Below, one piece after another: positions 28,907-36,728 of a stretch of DNA of 64,000 nucleotides. The DNA is from a virus. Location of the stretch: positions 51,582 through 115,581 of the IMG/VR virus record IMGVR_UViG_3300023210_000013, one strand, 5' to 3'. The stretch's first letter is position 1. Each line of letters starts with the position of its first letter. Both the position numbers and the translations under genes were made by a program. The notes under the pieces were generated by a model that saw nothing but the letters and a program-made list of their open reading frames with translations, did not search any database and was not told the origin of the DNA.

Positions 28907-31099
28907 TTATCTAAAATTTTTATATGCTGATCTTTTTTTACCCTTTTGACCACCGTGTACAGTTTTTCCTCTTCCAATATTCCTAAACGGACTATACTTT
29001 AATTTATGCAAATTTTTTGACTTATCCAAAGAATTTGCGTCATCAGATTCAGTTCTTTTCAAATAACCTCTATTTGACTCCTGTATACGGACAAAAGCTA
29101 CCAACGCTGAAAAGGCAACAAGCCTATCTACGTTGAGCCCTGGGTAAAAAGCTAGCATTTCTTTAATTAACATTGGATCTGGTATTCTTGTTATTCCAAG
29201 AGTTGTATTTAGTACATTACCTTCAGCATCAGTTTCTTGATCAATTTCTTCTCTTAAAAATTCAATAGCATAAGAAATAAGATGTTGCTTAAATAATGTC
29301 CCTGTGTTTTTCCAACCGTATTCTTGATATACAGTCTTGTTAGATCCCAGATCTTTTAAGAATAATATTTGTGCTTTTGGTACAAGATATTTTTGCTTTC
29401 TTTTGGCAATCATATGTTGTATAAATAGAGATATATTATTCTCTACAATAGTCCAAGCATTAAACCATATTATTATTTTTTCTAACTGCTCATGTGTTTT
29501 ATTAATATCATCATATCTACCACACCATGCAGCTACTAATTTTGCGTTTTCTATAAAAACTTCTAATCCATTAGGTCCTTCACGTTTTATCTCTACAGCA
29601 TTCTTATATACAAAAATACTACAAAGGGAATCAGATGTAGTTGTTTTACCTTCTGATACAGGATCAATAGAAGCATAGTATGCTCCAAACTCTGGATTAG
29701 GTACTGGTCTTTCCCATACAACAAGACATCCTGTTTTGTCTTGCATTTTTTTATCTACAGGAAATTTATTAATGGGTAATTTATTAGAACGTTTAGCCTC
29801 AATACCTTTTTGTGTTCTGTCTAATTCTATATGCTCATATGCATATTCTTTATCTTCAATTACTTTAAGTTGTCTTGAAAGTAAGCCTTGAGGAAACACA
29901 GATTCTTTTCTATATGCAAAAGCTTCTGCAATATTTGTAGGTTTCTGAGAAATACGCAATTGATATTGTTCAGCTCCTAATTCATTCTTCCATCTTTTTC
30001 TTTCAAGGAATATTGCATCAAGAGCTTCTTTAACCAATGTGTTACCCCACTCATCAATATGAGGTGGCATAGACCACTGTTCAGGAATAAATAACCCTGA
30101 TATACCAATGGTACCATCTTTGTCTATTAGATTTGTTTCTACGGGGTATATATCATTATTGATAGGGTTCATTACCATATCCTTCAATGGTTCACATTGA
30201 TTTAAATCACCTACTGATCCAGCTGCTATAAACATACCTGTTGTTACCATACCTGATGACATTGCAGGACGTAGGTACTCATATGTCTGCATCATCTTAG
30301 GAGCAATACCGGCTTCTTCATGAAAGAAGTAAGTAGTTGGTCCACCAACACCTGTAGTAGCATTTTTTTCAAAGGATGCCCCTTGTATTTTTGATTTAAG
30401 TCCTCTAGAAGTTTTTCTATTACCTACTTTAACTTCAATTTGTTGTTGCCACAATAATACTTTTTCTGGATTACTTGGTCTATACCAAGCAGTGTGTTCA
30501 TTAAGGAAAGTTTTATATTCATCTAAAAACTTCCAAGATCCTTTATCATTAATATAATCTTTTAAGGATGCACCAATTTTACACGTACTACCTTCTTCAA
30601 ACCAATACGTATTAATTATTTTTCCCATATGAAAATATGAGGAAGCTATCTGACGTTTTTTAAGTATAGCACTATGTTTGTAATGTAACTCAGCTAGTAT
30701 TTCATATAAAGCCATGTGATACTGTGCATCACGTACTTTAGCAAAACCATAATGTTTTTCTTCTTTATCATATATTGGTAAAAAATTTAACCACATATAA
30801 TAATCTCTTGTTAAATACCAAGTAAGGGGTCCATCTTTATAGATAACCCCTTCACGGCATTTGTCTTTCTCAGAGTTCCAATACAGTATAAAATCTTTAG
30901 ATCTAAAAGGTGCTAAACAATAAACATTCTCTTTATTGAATCTTCTAGCCTCTTGATTAAATACTAAAGCTGTTTTATTAAATTGATACTGACCTGGTTC
31001 TTTAAATACTGATTTAACAAAATCTATAAACTCTTCTCTTGTTTCATATTCAGTATCCGTCCATTGGCCATTATCCCATGTTGGAACTATTTTATACAT
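28907..31099 (-). CDS. Terminase large subunit
   Basis: This is the DNA-packaging motor ATPase and nuclease, 730 aa. The N-terminal part has a degenerate Walker A region (KKRQIASSYFHMG near residue 144) and a Walker B with catalytic glutamates in TYFFHEEAG near residue 256. The C-terminal nuclease domain starts with the metal-binding aspartate in YYASIDPVSEG near residue 477. Later acidic residues sit near 555 (TIVENN) and 690. The Walker A lacks the canonical GKT, as in some large terminases that place the lysine earlier (here KKR). It is coupled to the GroES gene by a one-base overlap. Confidence 0.9.
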   Translation of the reverse strand: MYKIVPTWDNGQWTDTEYETREEFIDFVKSVFKEPGQYQFNKTALVFNQEARRFNKENVYCLAPFRSKDFILYWNSEKDKCREGVIYKDGPLTWYLTRDYYMWLNFLPIYDKEEKHYGFAKVRDAQYHMALYEILAELHYKHSAILKKRQIASSYFHMGKIINTYWFEEGSTCKIGASLKDYINDKGSWKFLDEYKTFLNEHTAWYRPSNPEKVLLWQQQIEVKVGNRKTSRGLKSKIQGASFEKNATTGVGGPTTYFFHEEAGIAPKMMQTYEYLRPAMSSGMVTTGMFIAAGSVGDLNQCEPLKDMVMNPINNDIYPVETNLIDKDGTIGISGLFIPEQWSMPPHIDEWGNTLVKEALDAIFLERKRWKNELGAEQYQLRISQKPTNIAEAFAYRKESVFPQGLLSRQLKVIEDKEYAYEHIELDRTQKGIEAKRSNKLPINKFPVDKKMQDKTGCLVVWERPVPNPEFGAYYASIDPVSEGKTTTSDSLCSIFVYKNAVEIKREGPNGLEVFIENAKLVAAWCGRYDDINKTHEQLEKIIIWFNAWTIVENNISLFIQHMIAKRKQKYLVPKAQILFLKDLGSNKTVYQEYGWKNTGTLFKQHLISYAIEFLREEIDQETDAEGNVLNTTLGITRIPDPMLIKEMLAFYPGLNVDRLVAFSALVAFVRIQESNRGYLKRTESDDANSLDKSKNLHKLKYSPFRNIGRGKTVHGGQKGKKRSAYKNFR

Positions 31100-31383
31100 T
31101 AATGTTCTTTTAAGATTGCGTATATATCACCAAAGTTAATCAATAAGTGTTTCTCTCCGTCATGTAATAATTCAGTTGGTACACAAAAGTCAGCATATTG
31201 AATTAAATCACCCACTTTAATTGTATCATCTAATTCATTACCTACAGCAACAACAAAACCTTTGTACTCTTTTGTTTGTGCAATATCAGGTATAATAATA
31301 TTTGTACCAGGCACAAATTTATCTGCTTGTTTTAGTTTTATCAATACCTTTTTTCCTACTGGAATAATTGTTGTTTTCTTCAT
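31099..31383 (-). CDS. groES: GroES-type co-chaperonin
   Basis: The 94-residue protein matches the Cpn10 fold in length and pattern. It has an N-terminal beta strand (PVGKKVLIKLKQAD), a mobile loop containing the hydrophobic triplet III in GTNIIIPDIAQTKEYKG, a GFVVAVGN turn, and a C-terminal FGDIYAILKEH strand. The intact hydrophobic triplet suggests it can bind a GroEL ring. It lies upstream of and overlaps terminase by one base, in the late block, about 31 kb from the phage GroEL. It likely assists capsid-protein folding late in infection, as T4 gp31 does. Confidence 0.85.
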   Translation of the reverse strand: MKKTTIIPVGKKVLIKLKQADKFVPGTNIIIPDIAQTKEYKGFVVAVGNELDDTIKVGDLIQYADFCVPTELLHDGEKHLLINFGDIYAILKEH

Positions 31384-31471
31384 TTTTGTTTGATTTATTA
31401 CTTTCTTTATTTATTTCAAAATTTGGCTCATCCCAATAACAGAATACCCATCCTTCTTTTTTGTTACTCAT
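31319..31471 (-). CDS. Possible small protein overlapping groES, 50 aa
   Basis: A frame from ATG 31471 begins MSNKKEGWVFCYWDEPNFEI and continues as a Lys/Asn-rich tail, overlapping the first 65 bases of groES. It fills the 89-nt gap after the upstream gene, and the aromatic start looks protein-like. The low-complexity overlapping end makes it uncertain. Confidence 0.35.
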   Translation of the reverse strand: MSNKKEGWVFCYWDEPNFEINKESNKSNKNEENNNYSSRKKGIDKTKTSR

Positions 31472-31472
31472 A

Positions 31473-31991
31473 TTACATTTGATCATATGCTAAACCAGCA
31501 CCACCTCTTACAGAACTTTGTTGTTCTTCTTGCATATCACTAAATGCACCTTTATAAGAATTACGTATCTGCTCAAATTTAGCAGCTGCATTTACCATTG
31601 AATTAATATTACCGTCTCTACCATGTTCTATGGCTGTTGTTTCCATATACCTAGCTAATCTATCAAGCATTGATTTAATTCCTTTATACGCTCTGTATGT
31701 AGGTGTTTCATAAAGCTTTTGACACATTTCAATTGAGTATCTAATTTTTGCATCTTCTGGAGATTCTTCTAACTTTATTTCTTCTATAATTAAATCTTCT
31801 TTTTCATGTTCTGGAACATTAAAGAAAGGGTTCATATCAGGATTAGGGCAAGTCATATAAAATAAATATTGGTACACTTGCATATAAGTATCAGGGTATT
31901 CCACCATTAAATCTTTAAGAAAGTTTAATGTATAACAATGTTCTGATGGAATAACTGCACCATTTTGAATATCAAATAATTTTACTAGCAT
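31473..31991 (-). CDS. Hypothetical protein, candidate small terminase subunit, 172 aa
   Basis: The protein is helical and acidic. Its central segment (PTYRAYKGIKSMLDRLARYM) and C-terminal helix suggest an oligomer-forming alpha protein. It lies two genes upstream of the terminase large subunit, where small subunits often occur, and overlaps the nuclease gene by 7 bases. There is no clear helix-turn-helix motif, so the terminase role is only a guess from context and size. Confidence 0.6.
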   Translation of the reverse strand: MLVKLFDIQNGAVIPSEHCYTLNFLKDLMVEYPDTYMQVYQYLFYMTCPNPDMNPFFNVPEHEKEDLIIEEIKLEESPEDAKIRYSIEMCQKLYETPTYRAYKGIKSMLDRLARYMETTAIEHGRDGNINSMVNAAAKFEQIRNSYKGAFSDMQEEQQSSVRGGAGLAYDQM

Positions 31992-32803
31992 TTTTTATTG
32001 TCTTTAAACCACATGATTAGATTATCAACCTCATCCTTTAAATATGGTAGGTTATACATTTTAATTTCTTCAATAGCTGGTTCTCCATTGACCATTTTAG
32101 TAATTGGATACCCATGATCATTTTCACCAACTTTTTGAAATTTGACGTGTTGAATTACAAGCTTTCCTATTTTTAATCTAGGGTTGTGCTTTTTAATAAT
32201 ATACGCATAAATACTTAATTGTAGGTTATAATGATTCAAATTACAATCATCAAGATTGTTTACAGGGTTAAACATCTTAGATGTAATACCCTCCCAATTT
32301 GTAAATCCTTTCTCTTTAACTTCTTTATTTGTCTTATAATCAGTGATATTTATTTCACCATTTACAATTTCAACTAAATCTGCTTGGCCACATAAACCTA
32401 AAGACTTTAAGTAAACAAATAATTCTGGATATACGCCATCTTTTAGCTTTTGTTCCGGTGCTACTTTTACACCTTCATCTGTAATATCTGGTTTTACAAT
32501 AGGAAGTTCAACACCTTCTCTTGCAATTGTCTGAAAATCAAGCATATCTGATTCACGTTGATTATGATACCAGTTACCTAAACCTATAGCCCTTTGTGTT
32601 TCAGTATCCCAAGCATTTAGTATTTCTTTATCAGTCATACCATGCCACTTAGATCTTTTGTTTTTAGAAGATTTTTTAGCCTGTGCTTTAGCATCAAACT
32701 TAGGTTTAAACATACCAATGAAAGATGTTACACTTGTCCAGTTTATTTTGTCTTGATCATTGCTTTCATAGACATGACCTTCTTCTTTAAATATTACTGC
32801 CAT
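31985..32803 (-). CDS. PD-(D/E)XK superfamily nuclease
   Basis: This 272-residue protein has the RecB/Cas4-like nuclease layout. An N-terminal beta hairpin and SVTSFIG motif (near residue 26) lead to the catalytic pattern GQADLVEI near residue 138 and NITDYKTNKE near residue 150, the D...(D/E)-x-K signature. A Q-x-x-Y-like motif (LQLSIYAYIIKK) follows near 197. Late expression next to the terminase suggests a role in DNA maturation or packaging, or host DNA degradation. A second protein of this fold is encoded early at 57490-58476. Confidence 0.8.
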   Translation of the reverse strand: MAVIFKEEGHVYESNDQDKINWTSVTSFIGMFKPKFDAKAQAKKSSKNKRSKWHGMTDKEILNAWDTETQRAIGLGNWYHNQRESDMLDFQTIAREGVELPIVKPDITDEGVKVAPEQKLKDGVYPELFVYLKSLGLCGQADLVEIVNGEINITDYKTNKEVKEKGFTNWEGITSKMFNPVNNLDDCNLNHYNLQLSIYAYIIKKHNPRLKIGKLVIQHVKFQKVGENDHGYPITKMVNGEPAIEEIKMYNLPYLKDEVDNLIMWFKDNKKC

Positions 32804-32807
32804 ATTA

Positions 32808-32897
32808 TTAAGTTATTGTAGTGTACCACCATCCTTTTTCTTGATTAGTAACAACACTGGTTATTTCTTTATTATATATGTAATTTATTTGTACCAT
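32808..32897 (-). CDS. Possible 29-aa peptide
   Basis: A short frame from ATG 32897 encodes MVQINYIYNKEITSVVTNQE and then GWWYTTIT. It fits between two genes, 10 nt after one and 4 nt before the next, and the aromatic C-terminus is unlike random sequence. It is too short to be sure. Confidence 0.3.
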   Translation of the reverse strand: MVQINYIYNKEITSVVTNQEKGWWYTTIT

Positions 32898-32907
32898 TTT
32901 GTTTTAT

Positions 32908-33210
32908 TTATTGTTCTAGTTTTTCTTCTTCTTCCTCTGTTAACCAAGCTTTCCATTTGCCTTTTGGACATTCAGAAGATAAAGATCTAGTCTTAAATTC
33001 AAGACTACATCCACACTCACTACAACATGGTTGAGTTCCAGGAACTAAACAGCTTTTTCCTTTAAGATCTAAATAAGTACATCTATTACATATGTGCATT
33101 CTGCTGTCAGATATAATTTCTACTTCTTGTTTTTTAAAAAAAGTATTAATGGCTCCTTCAGATATTTTATCTATATTTTTAAAAGCTTTTATTAATTGTC
33201 CTATTTTCAT
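32908..33210 (-). CDS. Zinc-ribbon protein, 100 aa
   Basis: A helical N-terminal 35 residues is followed by a cysteine cluster from residue 40 to 80: CNRC, then a single Cys, then CCSECGC, then CP near the end. It closes with GKWKAW and an acidic tail. The arrangement matches small zinc-ribbon proteins common in Bacteroidota phages. It probably binds nucleic acid or acts as a small adaptor. It overlaps the stop of the IHF-like gene by 4 bases. Confidence 0.7.
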   Translation of the reverse strand: MKIGQLIKAFKNIDKISEGAINTFFKKQEVEIISDSRMHICNRCTYLDLKGKSCLVPGTQPCCSECGCSLEFKTRSLSSECPKGKWKAWLTEEEEEKLEQ

Positions 33211-33563
33211 TTCTTTAACTTAAAGTTTTTTCTATCTTCTCTTTGTTGCATTATTGCATCTCTGGCAGATTCTAATGTTTGTATTTTTTCTTTTACAGAG
33301 ACGTGTTTGTCATATCCATCATAAGTATTTTTGACTAAATTACCTAAGTAACTTTTATTCTTTTTAATAGCCTTATCTAACTTTTGTTTTCTTAAGTTAA
33401 ATGTACCTAATCCAAATATACTTACATTAGGTGAGCTGAGGTTAGATAAGTTCTTACGTATTTTAGCGTAATAGAAAGTAATGAAATCATCTACTACATC
33501 TTCATGTACACCTACCTTATCAGCAATACCATTTCTAAATTCTTTATGATGTTTTGGTTTCAA
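33207..33563 (-). CDS. IHF/HU-like DNA-binding protein
   Basis: The 118-residue protein shows the HU/IHF pattern. Two N-terminal helices (DKVGVHEDVVDDFITFYYAKI) precede a beta turn (PNVSIFGLGTFNLRK, the G-x-G-x-F hallmark), followed by a basic arm region and a helical tail. An IHF-like gene next to the terminase/lysis cluster is a recurring feature of crAss-like phages. The only upstream start codon in frame is TTG at 33563, behind a stop, so translation probably begins at TTG and overlaps the upstream gene by 20 bases. Likely roles are DNA bending in packaging or genome condensation. Confidence 0.75.
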   Translation of the reverse strand: MKPKHHKEFRNGIADKVGVHEDVVDDFITFYYAKIRKNLSNLSSPNVSIFGLGTFNLRKQKLDKAIKKNKSYLGNLVKNTYDGYDKHVSVKEKIQTLESARDAIMQQREDRKNFKLKK

Positions 33564-33915
33564 GGCCTAAAATTTTATAATCAAGTAATACGCTACCTTT
33601 TGTCTGTACGTTTATTGCTTGATTTAATAATATTTTCTTTTTATTCTTTCCTATCTTAGTTATAAGATTTTTCTTACTTGCTTTTGCAATAGCATTACGT
33701 GCTGACTGAGGACTTTTAAAAATCCCCAGTTCAGTCACATAATTACAAAATTTAGTAAGCTCTATTTCATGTTGTTTACCAAGTTCAGCCAAACACTTAA
33801 GGTCTGCAGAACTTATTAAGATGTCATTAAAGAAACAATAAGATAGTATTTGATACTTTATTGTAACATTAATGTCAACTTTTAACTTAAAATCTACTTT
33901 GTTTACTAGAGCCAT
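33544..33915 (-). CDS. Hypothetical winged-helix-like protein, 123 aa
   Basis: The protein is basic and helical. A segment from residue 55 to 90 (FKSPQSARNAIAKASKKNLI) has the recognition-helix look of a winged helix, followed by a beta wing (LITKIGKNKKKILLN). It sits between endolysin and IHF-like genes in the late block. It may bind DNA or regulate late genes. I do not recognise a named family. Confidence 0.65.
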   Translation of the reverse strand: MALVNKVDFKLKVDINVTIKYQILSYCFFNDILISSADLKCLAELGKQHEIELTKFCNYVTELGIFKSPQSARNAIAKASKKNLITKIGKNKKKILLNQAINVQTKGSVLLDYKILGLETKTS

Positions 33916-33919
33916 TTGT

Positions 33920-34837
33920 TTATTTTAAAGATAATAACATATCTATTAACCCTGGGTGAGGATAGCAATCAAATTTATCTCTCCTTACATTAGTATGAGT
34001 TAATAGACCTTTTACTTTACCGTAATAAGCATCTTCTTGAAATTCAAATGCTTTAGTTGGTCCATACTTTTTAATCCATTGTACTAAACCAATTCTAATA
34101 TCTATATTGTCTCTTTCACCAATATATCTTAACCATTTTTCTAATTCAGTTAATTGTTTATCAGAATAGTTGTGCCAAGTTAAGTAACCTTTAAAAGGTT
34201 CAGCTAAAGTACATGTTTGTTCTGGGGTTGCTTTTTGACCAGCATAAGTCAATCCGTCTTTTAAATATCCAAAGTTATTTAATTCAATACCTACTGAATG
34301 ACGATTCATATAACCTGATCCGGTTTTTCCTAAGTGCCATCCTTGACCTCCTTCTGGAAAAGCTTGAACCATTACACCATCATGATCTGCATTATTATTA
34401 GTAATCTTTTGACCACCTAATACAAATTCAGTTGCTACACGTCCTCTACTATCTCTACCCCAATGGTCTACAGTTTTGTATGGACTGTTCCAACCTGCAG
34501 TATGATGTAGAAAGATATACTCATTGTGTATTGGTCCTTCTAGATACTGACCTTTAGGTAAATAGTGTTTATGTATTTTTTGATTGTAAGCAGTTTCAAA
34601 GAATTGTTCCTGCTGATCAGTGTCTTCATCAATGGCTTCATAGCCATAAGGTCTAACAAATAACATCTGCATGGTTACAGCTCCCACCATACCATCAGGT
34701 TTTAAGTCATTACTTAATTGATATTGAATCACTCTTTTTAAAGTAACTTCACCAAAGACGCCATCTGCTTTGAGTCTAAGCATTTGTTGTAGCTTAACTA
34801 CTTCAGGACCTTTAGATCCCAGCTTTAGTAAATCCAT
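33920..34837 (-). CDS. Endolysin: N-acetylmuramoyl-L-alanine amidase with N-terminal peptidoglycan-binding domain
   Basis: Residues 1-62 form a PG_binding_1-type domain (GSKGPEVVKLQQMLRLKADG and FGEVTLKRVIQYQ). The amidase_2-type catalytic domain follows. It has the zinc ligand pattern YIFLHHTAGW near residue 108, a conserved GIELNNFG near residue 190 and a C-terminal HTNVRRDKFDCYPHPG that supplies the last histidine. It cleaves the amide between muramic acid and the stem peptide. There is no signal peptide, so it would need a holin; none is evident in this window. Confidence 0.9.
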   Translation of the reverse strand: MDLLKLGSKGPEVVKLQQMLRLKADGVFGEVTLKRVIQYQLSNDLKPDGMVGAVTMQMLFVRPYGYEAIDEDTDQQEQFFETAYNQKIHKHYLPKGQYLEGPIHNEYIFLHHTAGWNSPYKTVDHWGRDSRGRVATEFVLGGQKITNNNADHDGVMVQAFPEGGQGWHLGKTGSGYMNRHSVGIELNNFGYLKDGLTYAGQKATPEQTCTLAEPFKGYLTWHNYSDKQLTELEKWLRYIGERDNIDIRIGLVQWIKKYGPTKAFEFQEDAYYGKVKGLLTHTNVRRDKFDCYPHPGLIDMLLSLK

Positions 34838-34839
34838 AG

Positions 34840-35121
34840 TTAAGACTTTTTAAGCGTGCGTGTCTTAGCCATTTCTTTTTCAAACTCTTCTGCAGCTTCA
34901 GGTTTTTCACCACCTTCTTCTTGAGCAGCATAAGCTTGTGCTAAGAACATTTGAGCTTGTAGTCTTTCTACTCTTGCTTTTTCTACGTCTCTTAAAAGTT
35001 CTTCATACTCCTTCTGTACTTTAAGGTGTTTGATGTTTTCTTTGTAGAATGTGGTAATCTCAACTCTTCTTTCAGCAAGTTCTTCTTTGCTAAGTTCTGG
35101 TGCTTGTTTTTCTGTTGACAT
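34840..35121 (-). CDS. Small coiled-coil protein, 93 aa
   Basis: The protein is almost wholly alpha-helical and charged. A heptad-like stretch around residues 30-65 (YEELLRDVEKARVERLQAQM) is followed by an acidic segment and a basic tail. It is 2 nt upstream of the endolysin gene. No transmembrane segment is present, so it is not a holin. It is probably a small virion or assembly protein. Confidence 0.65.
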   Translation of the reverse strand: MSTEKQAPELSKEELAERRVEITTFYKENIKHLKVQKEYEELLRDVEKARVERLQAQMFLAQAYAAQEEGGEKPEAAEEFEKEMAKTRTLKKS

Positions 35122-35239
35122 AATTGTTGGTTTTATATTTATACCAACAAATATAGAAAAAAAGTTTAAATAAAAAAAGTTTAAGGGACTTATTTATAAT
35201 TAGATTTTAAATCCGGTGTGAACGTAATTTAGATTACGC
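35122..35239 (-). other. Intergenic region with hairpin and tandem A-tracts
   Basis: CGTAAT (35223-35228) and ATTACG (35233-35238) form a 6-bp hairpin with a 4-nt loop just past the upstream stop, without a T-run. Two direct copies of a 7-A tract plus GTTTAA (35157-35169 and 35172-35184) lie closer to the next start. It could be a promoter or RNA-processing region. Confidence 0.35.
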
Positions 35240-35371
35240 TTATTTTTTTACGCACTTGTTTACCATTTTAGTTCTACCAGAACTAGTTTTTTTACCACTT
35301 GGTGATTTCTTTTTACCTACAGCTTTGTATCCTTTCCAACAGCTAAGTCCTTTCTTCTTTGCTTTTGCCAT
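35240..35371 (-). CDS. Very basic small protein, 43 aa
   Basis: A 44-codon frame from ATG 35371 encodes a Lys/Gly/Ser-rich protein starting MAKAKKKGLSCWKGYKAVGK and ending NKCVKK. It overlaps the upstream basic gene by one base (TAATG). Net charge is strongly positive, suggesting DNA binding or packaging with the genome. The two cysteines could pair. It resembles the neighbouring 84-aa protein in composition. Confidence 0.65.
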   Translation of the reverse strand: MAKAKKKGLSCWKGYKAVGKKKSPSGKKTSSGRTKMVNKCVKK

Positions 35372-35625
35372 TACTTTCTTGATTTAGCTCCTGAACATTT
35401 CCAACGCTTACGTGATAAGTTGTTTGGTGTGTTAGGATCATTAGCTTTTTTCTTAGACACTCTTTTCTTAATACCTAAACTTCTAGCACAATAACTGTCA
35501 CCCTTAGACGTACCGGGTTTTACTCTAGGTCCACCACCTTTAGCTTTACCTGCTTGACCGTAACTAACTTTTTTACCAGACTTGGTTATCTTAACTTTTG
35601 CTTTTCCTTTCCTTGGTGTTGCCAT
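35371..35625 (-). CDS. Basic DNA-binding-like protein, 84 aa
   Basis: Translation most likely starts at ATG 35625, overlapping the upstream stop by one base, because the open frame upstream of it lies inside that gene. The protein is lysine-rich (MATPRKGKAKVKITKSGKKV), with a central GPRVKPGTSKGDSYCARS segment and a basic C-terminus. Similar small basic proteins in Bacteroidota phages are virion or nucleoid-type components; that role is inferred here from charge and late position. Confidence 0.7.
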   Translation of the reverse strand: MATPRKGKAKVKITKSGKKVSYGQAGKAKGGGPRVKPGTSKGDSYCARSLGIKKRVSKKKANDPNTPNNLSRKRWKCSGAKSRK

Positions 35626-35933
35626 TATTCTTTTGTATTTAATAATTTTAAAAGAACACCACACTTCTCATACTCTTCAAACTCTTCAAAAAAAGCTATC
35701 ATGTTTTCAAGATCTTCTGTAGTGTGACCATTATCTACGTCATGTGCTACAGCAGTCATCCCATCAGGTTCTGCATCTAGAATCTCTGTGAATGTGGTTT
35801 CTTTTGTTACCATTCTATAAGAATTATTAAACGCTTTATGCATAAGCATATCTTCTACTTCTATTTGCTCTGTCTCAGTTAAGCCTTCAAACATTGAGTC
35901 ATCCATCTCTGAAAAGTCATCATAATCACCCAT
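35625..35933 (-). CDS. Acidic protein, first gene of the late block, 102 aa
   Basis: The protein is strongly acidic and methionine-rich (MGDYDDFSEMDDSMFEGLTE). It has a helical C-terminal half (TEDLENMIAFFEEFEEYEKC) reminiscent of a small helix-turn-helix repeat. A promoter-like element lies 33-43 nt upstream. It is coupled by one-base overlaps to two very basic proteins, so it might chaperone them or form a charge-complementary complex. Confidence 0.65.
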   Translation of the reverse strand: MGDYDDFSEMDDSMFEGLTETEQIEVEDMLMHKAFNNSYRMVTKETTFTEILDAEPDGMTAVAHDVDNGHTTEDLENMIAFFEEFEEYEKCGVLLKLLNTKE

Positions 35934-35965
35934 AGTTACAGTTTTTTTAATTGATTCTTATATAT

Positions 35966-35976
35966 ATAATATACTA
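35966..35976 (-). promoter_or_regulatory. Late promoter-like element TAGTATATTAT
   Basis: The coding-strand 11-mer TAGTATATTAT is identical to the copy at 20640-20650. It lies 33-43 nt upstream of the first late gene at 35933 and would drive the lysis/packaging unit. Confidence 0.65.
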
Positions 35977-36178
35977 ATTTTTAATGTCAAAATTAAATTT
36001 TTTTTAAACAAAATACAAATATAAGATCCCCCCTTCTATTACAAGCAAATGTTGCCCCCGGTCCTCAGAAAGTTTTATGTATGGCATTGGTGAGAGGTGG
36101 TACTATTCAACTCCCCAGCAAAATTTTGCGGTTATGGTACCCCCGCTTCTGCGGTACCAACACTTAAATTATATCATT
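35977..36178 (+). promoter_or_regulatory. Divergent control region upstream of the early paralog pair
   Basis: This 202-nt spacer separates late (minus) from early (plus) transcription. It contains a T/A-rich stretch (35977-36022), a C-rich patch at 36025-36033, the 9-mer AAATGTTGC at 36047-36055 (repeated at 36688-36696 before the second paralog) and an inverted repeat. The inverted repeat consists of GGTACC at 36136-36141 and 36153-36158, 21 nt before the ATG at 36179. The hairpin may be an operator or a translation-control element. No core promoter could be assigned with confidence. Confidence 0.45.
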
Positions 36179-36469
36179 ATGTACTTTTACAAATTTACAA
36201 ACTCAAACAAAGGAATCGTTACAACTGAGCAACCTCTAACTGGTAGTGCTACCAAGAAGATCACCAAGGTTATTGGTGGTGTGGAAATGGAAGTCCTACA
36301 ACAACGTGATCAAATAGAAGGTCTCAAGTTTGGATTTACTGCTATAAGCCCAGACGTTGTGGCTCAAATGGACCTGAAGGTTGGTGATGAGTTGCCACTG
36401 GAACTGACAGACAAAGCTGTCAAAAACAGAGAGGGTGAAGAAATCCCAAATCTGTACTGGGCTCACTAA
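36179..36469 (+). CDS. Early protein, paralog A, 96 aa
   Basis: The ATG at 36179 (MYFYKFTNSNKGIVTT) aligns with the start of the second copy at 36729, so the longer upstream frame is not used. The protein is beta-rich and soluble, with a GDELPLELTDKAVKNREGEE segment and a C-terminal LYWAH. It shares most of its sequence with paralog B. Codons are visibly more G/C-rich than in neighbouring genes. As the first early gene it may act on the host. No family is recognised. Confidence 0.75.
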   Translation: MYFYKFTNSNKGIVTTEQPLTGSATKKITKVIGGVEMEVLQQRDQIEGLKFGFTAISPDVVAQMDLKVGDELPLELTDKAVKNREGEEIPNLYWAH

Positions 36470-36728
36470 GAGTCCCAATGTTAAAGCACCAAGTGTCAAA
36501 GCTTGGTGCAATAACAACAACAACAATGGGAAGGTGAAAGCTCCCATCCTTGTTGTCCCTCATGCTGCAGCCATTACTTATCTTTTAAAATTAAAGGCAT
36601 TGGTGATGTTCCCATGCCGCAGACATTAGCTATCTTTTAGCCCTGGAATAAGATCCCTCTCCCCCCCATTGATCCCTCTCCCCAGCTAAATGTTGCAATC
36701 AATTAATCATTTAAACTTGCATAAAATT
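36470..36728 (+). other. Intergenic region between the paralogs: hairpin and C-rich repeats
   Basis: GCACCAAG (36486-36493) and CTTGGTGC (36502-36509) form an 8-bp hairpin with no T-run, 17 nt after the stop, followed by an (ACA)n-like stretch. GATCCCTCTCCCC occurs twice around 36650-36683. The 9-mer AAATGTTGC is at 36688-36696. G+C is visibly above the surrounding sequence. It contains no convincing gene. Confidence 0.5.
36561..36639 (+). repeat. Imperfect 27-nt direct repeat, two copies
   Basis: Copies at 36561-36587 and 36613-36639 match at 23 of 27 positions. Each starts CATGC(T/C)GCAG and ends TATCTTTTA. The spacing between copy starts is 52 nt. They lie between the two early paralogs. 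Confidence 0.75.

Noticed and set aside
36296-36547. 83-aa minus-strand frame opposite the first early paralog
   Set aside because: It is antisense to a well-supported gene with a paralog and has low-complexity hydrophobic content.
36435-36629. 64-aa plus-strand frame between the early paralogs
   Set aside because: It overlaps the end of paralog A, begins without a good ATG and covers the hairpin and direct repeats; composition follows the repeats.
36561-36696. CRISPR-like or iteron array suggested by the repeats between the early paralogs
   Set aside because: There are only two imperfect copies of a 27-nt unit plus short C-rich duplications, explained by tandem duplication of the gene and its leader.
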